From assembly GCA_029288115.1 (NCBI GenBank), contig JARFPV010000084.1, positions 1 to 9,029 of the forward strand: a stretch of DNA of 9,029 nucleotides. The letters are read 5' to 3'. The translations under genes were made by a program, and so were the position numbers. The stretch is from Akkermansiaceae bacterium (lineage in GTDB: Bacteria; Verrucomicrobiota; Verrucomicrobiia; Verrucomicrobiales; Akkermansiaceae). A model generated the notes under the pieces. The model saw nothing but the letters and a program-made list of their open reading frames with translations. It had not been told where the DNA came from and did not search any database. Positions 8,482-9,029 of the stretch are shown in pieces; position 1 is the first letter of the stretch; every line of letters starts with the position of its first letter.

Positions 8482-8508
8482 TTGTCGACAGCTTAAAAAG
8501 CTGTCCTA
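8482..8508 (-). repeat. Palindromic repeat unit, copy 2 (inverted)
   Basis: Read on the minus strand, it begins TAGGACA like copy 1 and contains a perfect 8-bp hairpin, GACAGCTT and AAGCTGTC (plus coordinates 8487-8494 and 8498-8505), with a 3-nt loop. One stem pair differs from copy 1 on both sides (A-T in copy 1, G-C here), so the fold is preserved. Its first three bases on the minus strand (8506-8508) are the polX stop codon. Confidence 0.7.
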
Positions 8509-8515
8509 CTTTTTG
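8487..8515 (+). terminator. Likely intrinsic terminator for the M54 protease gene, formed by repeat copy 2
   Basis: The perfect 8-bp hairpin of repeat copy 2 is followed on the plus strand by CCTAC and five Ts (8511-8515), with 5 nt between stem and T-run. This is a weak-to-moderate intrinsic terminator for rightward transcription, 43 bp after the M54 stop. In the polX direction the stem would be followed by GACAACC, without a T-run, so termination there is less certain. Confidence 0.5.
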
Positions 8516-9029
8516 GCAGCGAGGAACTCCCGCACGTCAGCCAGATTGCGAGTATTCAACACATCTTCAGCACGCAGCCAGCCCTTGCGGGCGAGGCGGA
8601 CGCCGAATGCAAGGAACTGCAAGTGCTCGATGGCGTGGGCATCGGGGTTGATCGAGGTTAGCACTCCCTTGTCGCGCGCCCTGTGCCAGTGGCGCCAGTC
8701 CATGTCGAGCCGGCGTGGATTGCAGTTCAGCTCGATGATGGTTCCAGTGGCAGCTGCACAGTCGAGGATCTTTTTCATGTTCAGCTCGTAGCCTTTTCGC
8801 TTGAGAAGAATTCTCCCTGTCAGGTGGCCGATCATGGTGACATGCGGGTTTTCCATCGCGCGGATGATACGTGCGGTCTGTTCTTTCTCCGAGAGTTGGA
8901 AAGAGCCGTGGATGGATGCTACGCAATAGTCTAGCTGTTCTAACAAATCGTCCTCAAAGTCGAGCGTGCCGTCCTTGAGGATGTCGACTTCAGTTCCTGA
9001 GAAAATCTGGAAGTCGTCCCACTTTGTAT
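8506..9029 (-). CDS. polX: DNA polymerase X family protein PolX, C-terminal PHP domain (N-terminal part outside window)
   Basis: Bacterial PolX joins a DNA polymerase beta-like domain to a C-terminal PHP phosphoesterase domain with 3'-5' exonuclease or AP-endonuclease activity, and is thought to act in base excision repair. The window holds the last 174 or so codons, all within the PHP domain, and the frame runs open through the right edge. Recognisable pieces are GTEVDIL (about 8977-8997), CVASIHGSF (near 8900-8925) with the His at 8908-8910, RAMENP, GHLTGRILL, NCNPRRLD, and SINPDAHA with NPDAH at 8635-8649; these include the Glu, Asp and His metal ligands of PHP domains. It ends DVLNTRNLADVREFLAAKK, close to the usual PolX end, so the C-terminus is intact. 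The apparent internal TTG at 8944 is not a start. The TAG stop is the end of repeat copy 2. A stand-alone PHP hydrolase is unlikely given the PolX-like C-terminal ARKGWL and DVLNTR motifs. Confidence 0.93.
   Translation of the reverse strand, partial: TKWDDFQIFSGTEVDILKDGTLDFEDDLLEQLDYCVASIHGSFQLSEKEQTARIIRAMENPHVTMIGHLTGRILLKRKGYELNMKKILDCAAATGTIIELNCNPRRLDMDWRHWHRARDKGVLTSINPDAHAIEHLQFLAFGVRLARKGWLRAEDVLNTRNLADVREFLAAKK

Noticed and set aside
1..9029. A defence island, mobile element or new multi-gene system
   Set aside because: The recognised genes are chromosomal housekeeping or envelope genes with even composition; no transposase, integrase, toxin-antitoxin pair, CRISPR repeat or reverse transcriptase was seen.

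Overview
The window looks like ordinary chromosomal DNA from a Gram-negative-type bacterium of moderate GC content. The style of the Mfd and PolX proteins, the lipoprotein amidase and the weak Shine-Dalgarno signals suggest Verrucomicrobiota, but this is inference from protein style and not a database result. I see no phage, insertion sequence, CRISPR array, tRNA or rRNA. All but about 330 bases is protein-coding.

Layout. Bases 1-3009 (minus) carry most of mfd, the transcription-repair coupling factor, cut at its C-terminal end by the window edge. A 137-bp divergent gap follows. On the plus strand comes a lipoprotein with a zinc amidase domain and a C-terminal LysM domain (3147-4202). After 38 bp, which contain a degenerate heptad repeat, comes a small CxxCxxCC metal-cluster protein (4241-4594). 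Converging on this pair is a full-length glnD on the minus strand (4622-7411), encoding the PII uridylyltransferase/uridylyl-removing enzyme. Divergent from glnD is a membrane-anchored or secreted archaemetzincin-type M54 zinc protease (7484-8443, plus). The window ends with the C-terminal PHP-domain part of polX (8506 to the edge, minus), which converges on the protease gene.

The genes do not form one pathway. Mfd and PolX both act in genome maintenance but lie about 5.5 kb apart in separate units. GlnD is a nitrogen-signalling enzyme without glnB, amtB or glnA beside it here. The amidase acts on peptidoglycan and the M54 protein is probably extracytoplasmic.

I found no complete new multi-gene system. 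The most interesting non-coding signal is an inverted pair of closely related 27-nt palindromic units at 8441-8508. Their outer ends supply the stop codons of both flanking genes, and a compensatory base-pair difference separates the two copies. Also worth a look are the bacterial, N-terminally anchored M54 protease, the heptad repeat at 4200-4234, TATA-like boxes only 5-10 nt before three start codons, and the unresolved mfd start.
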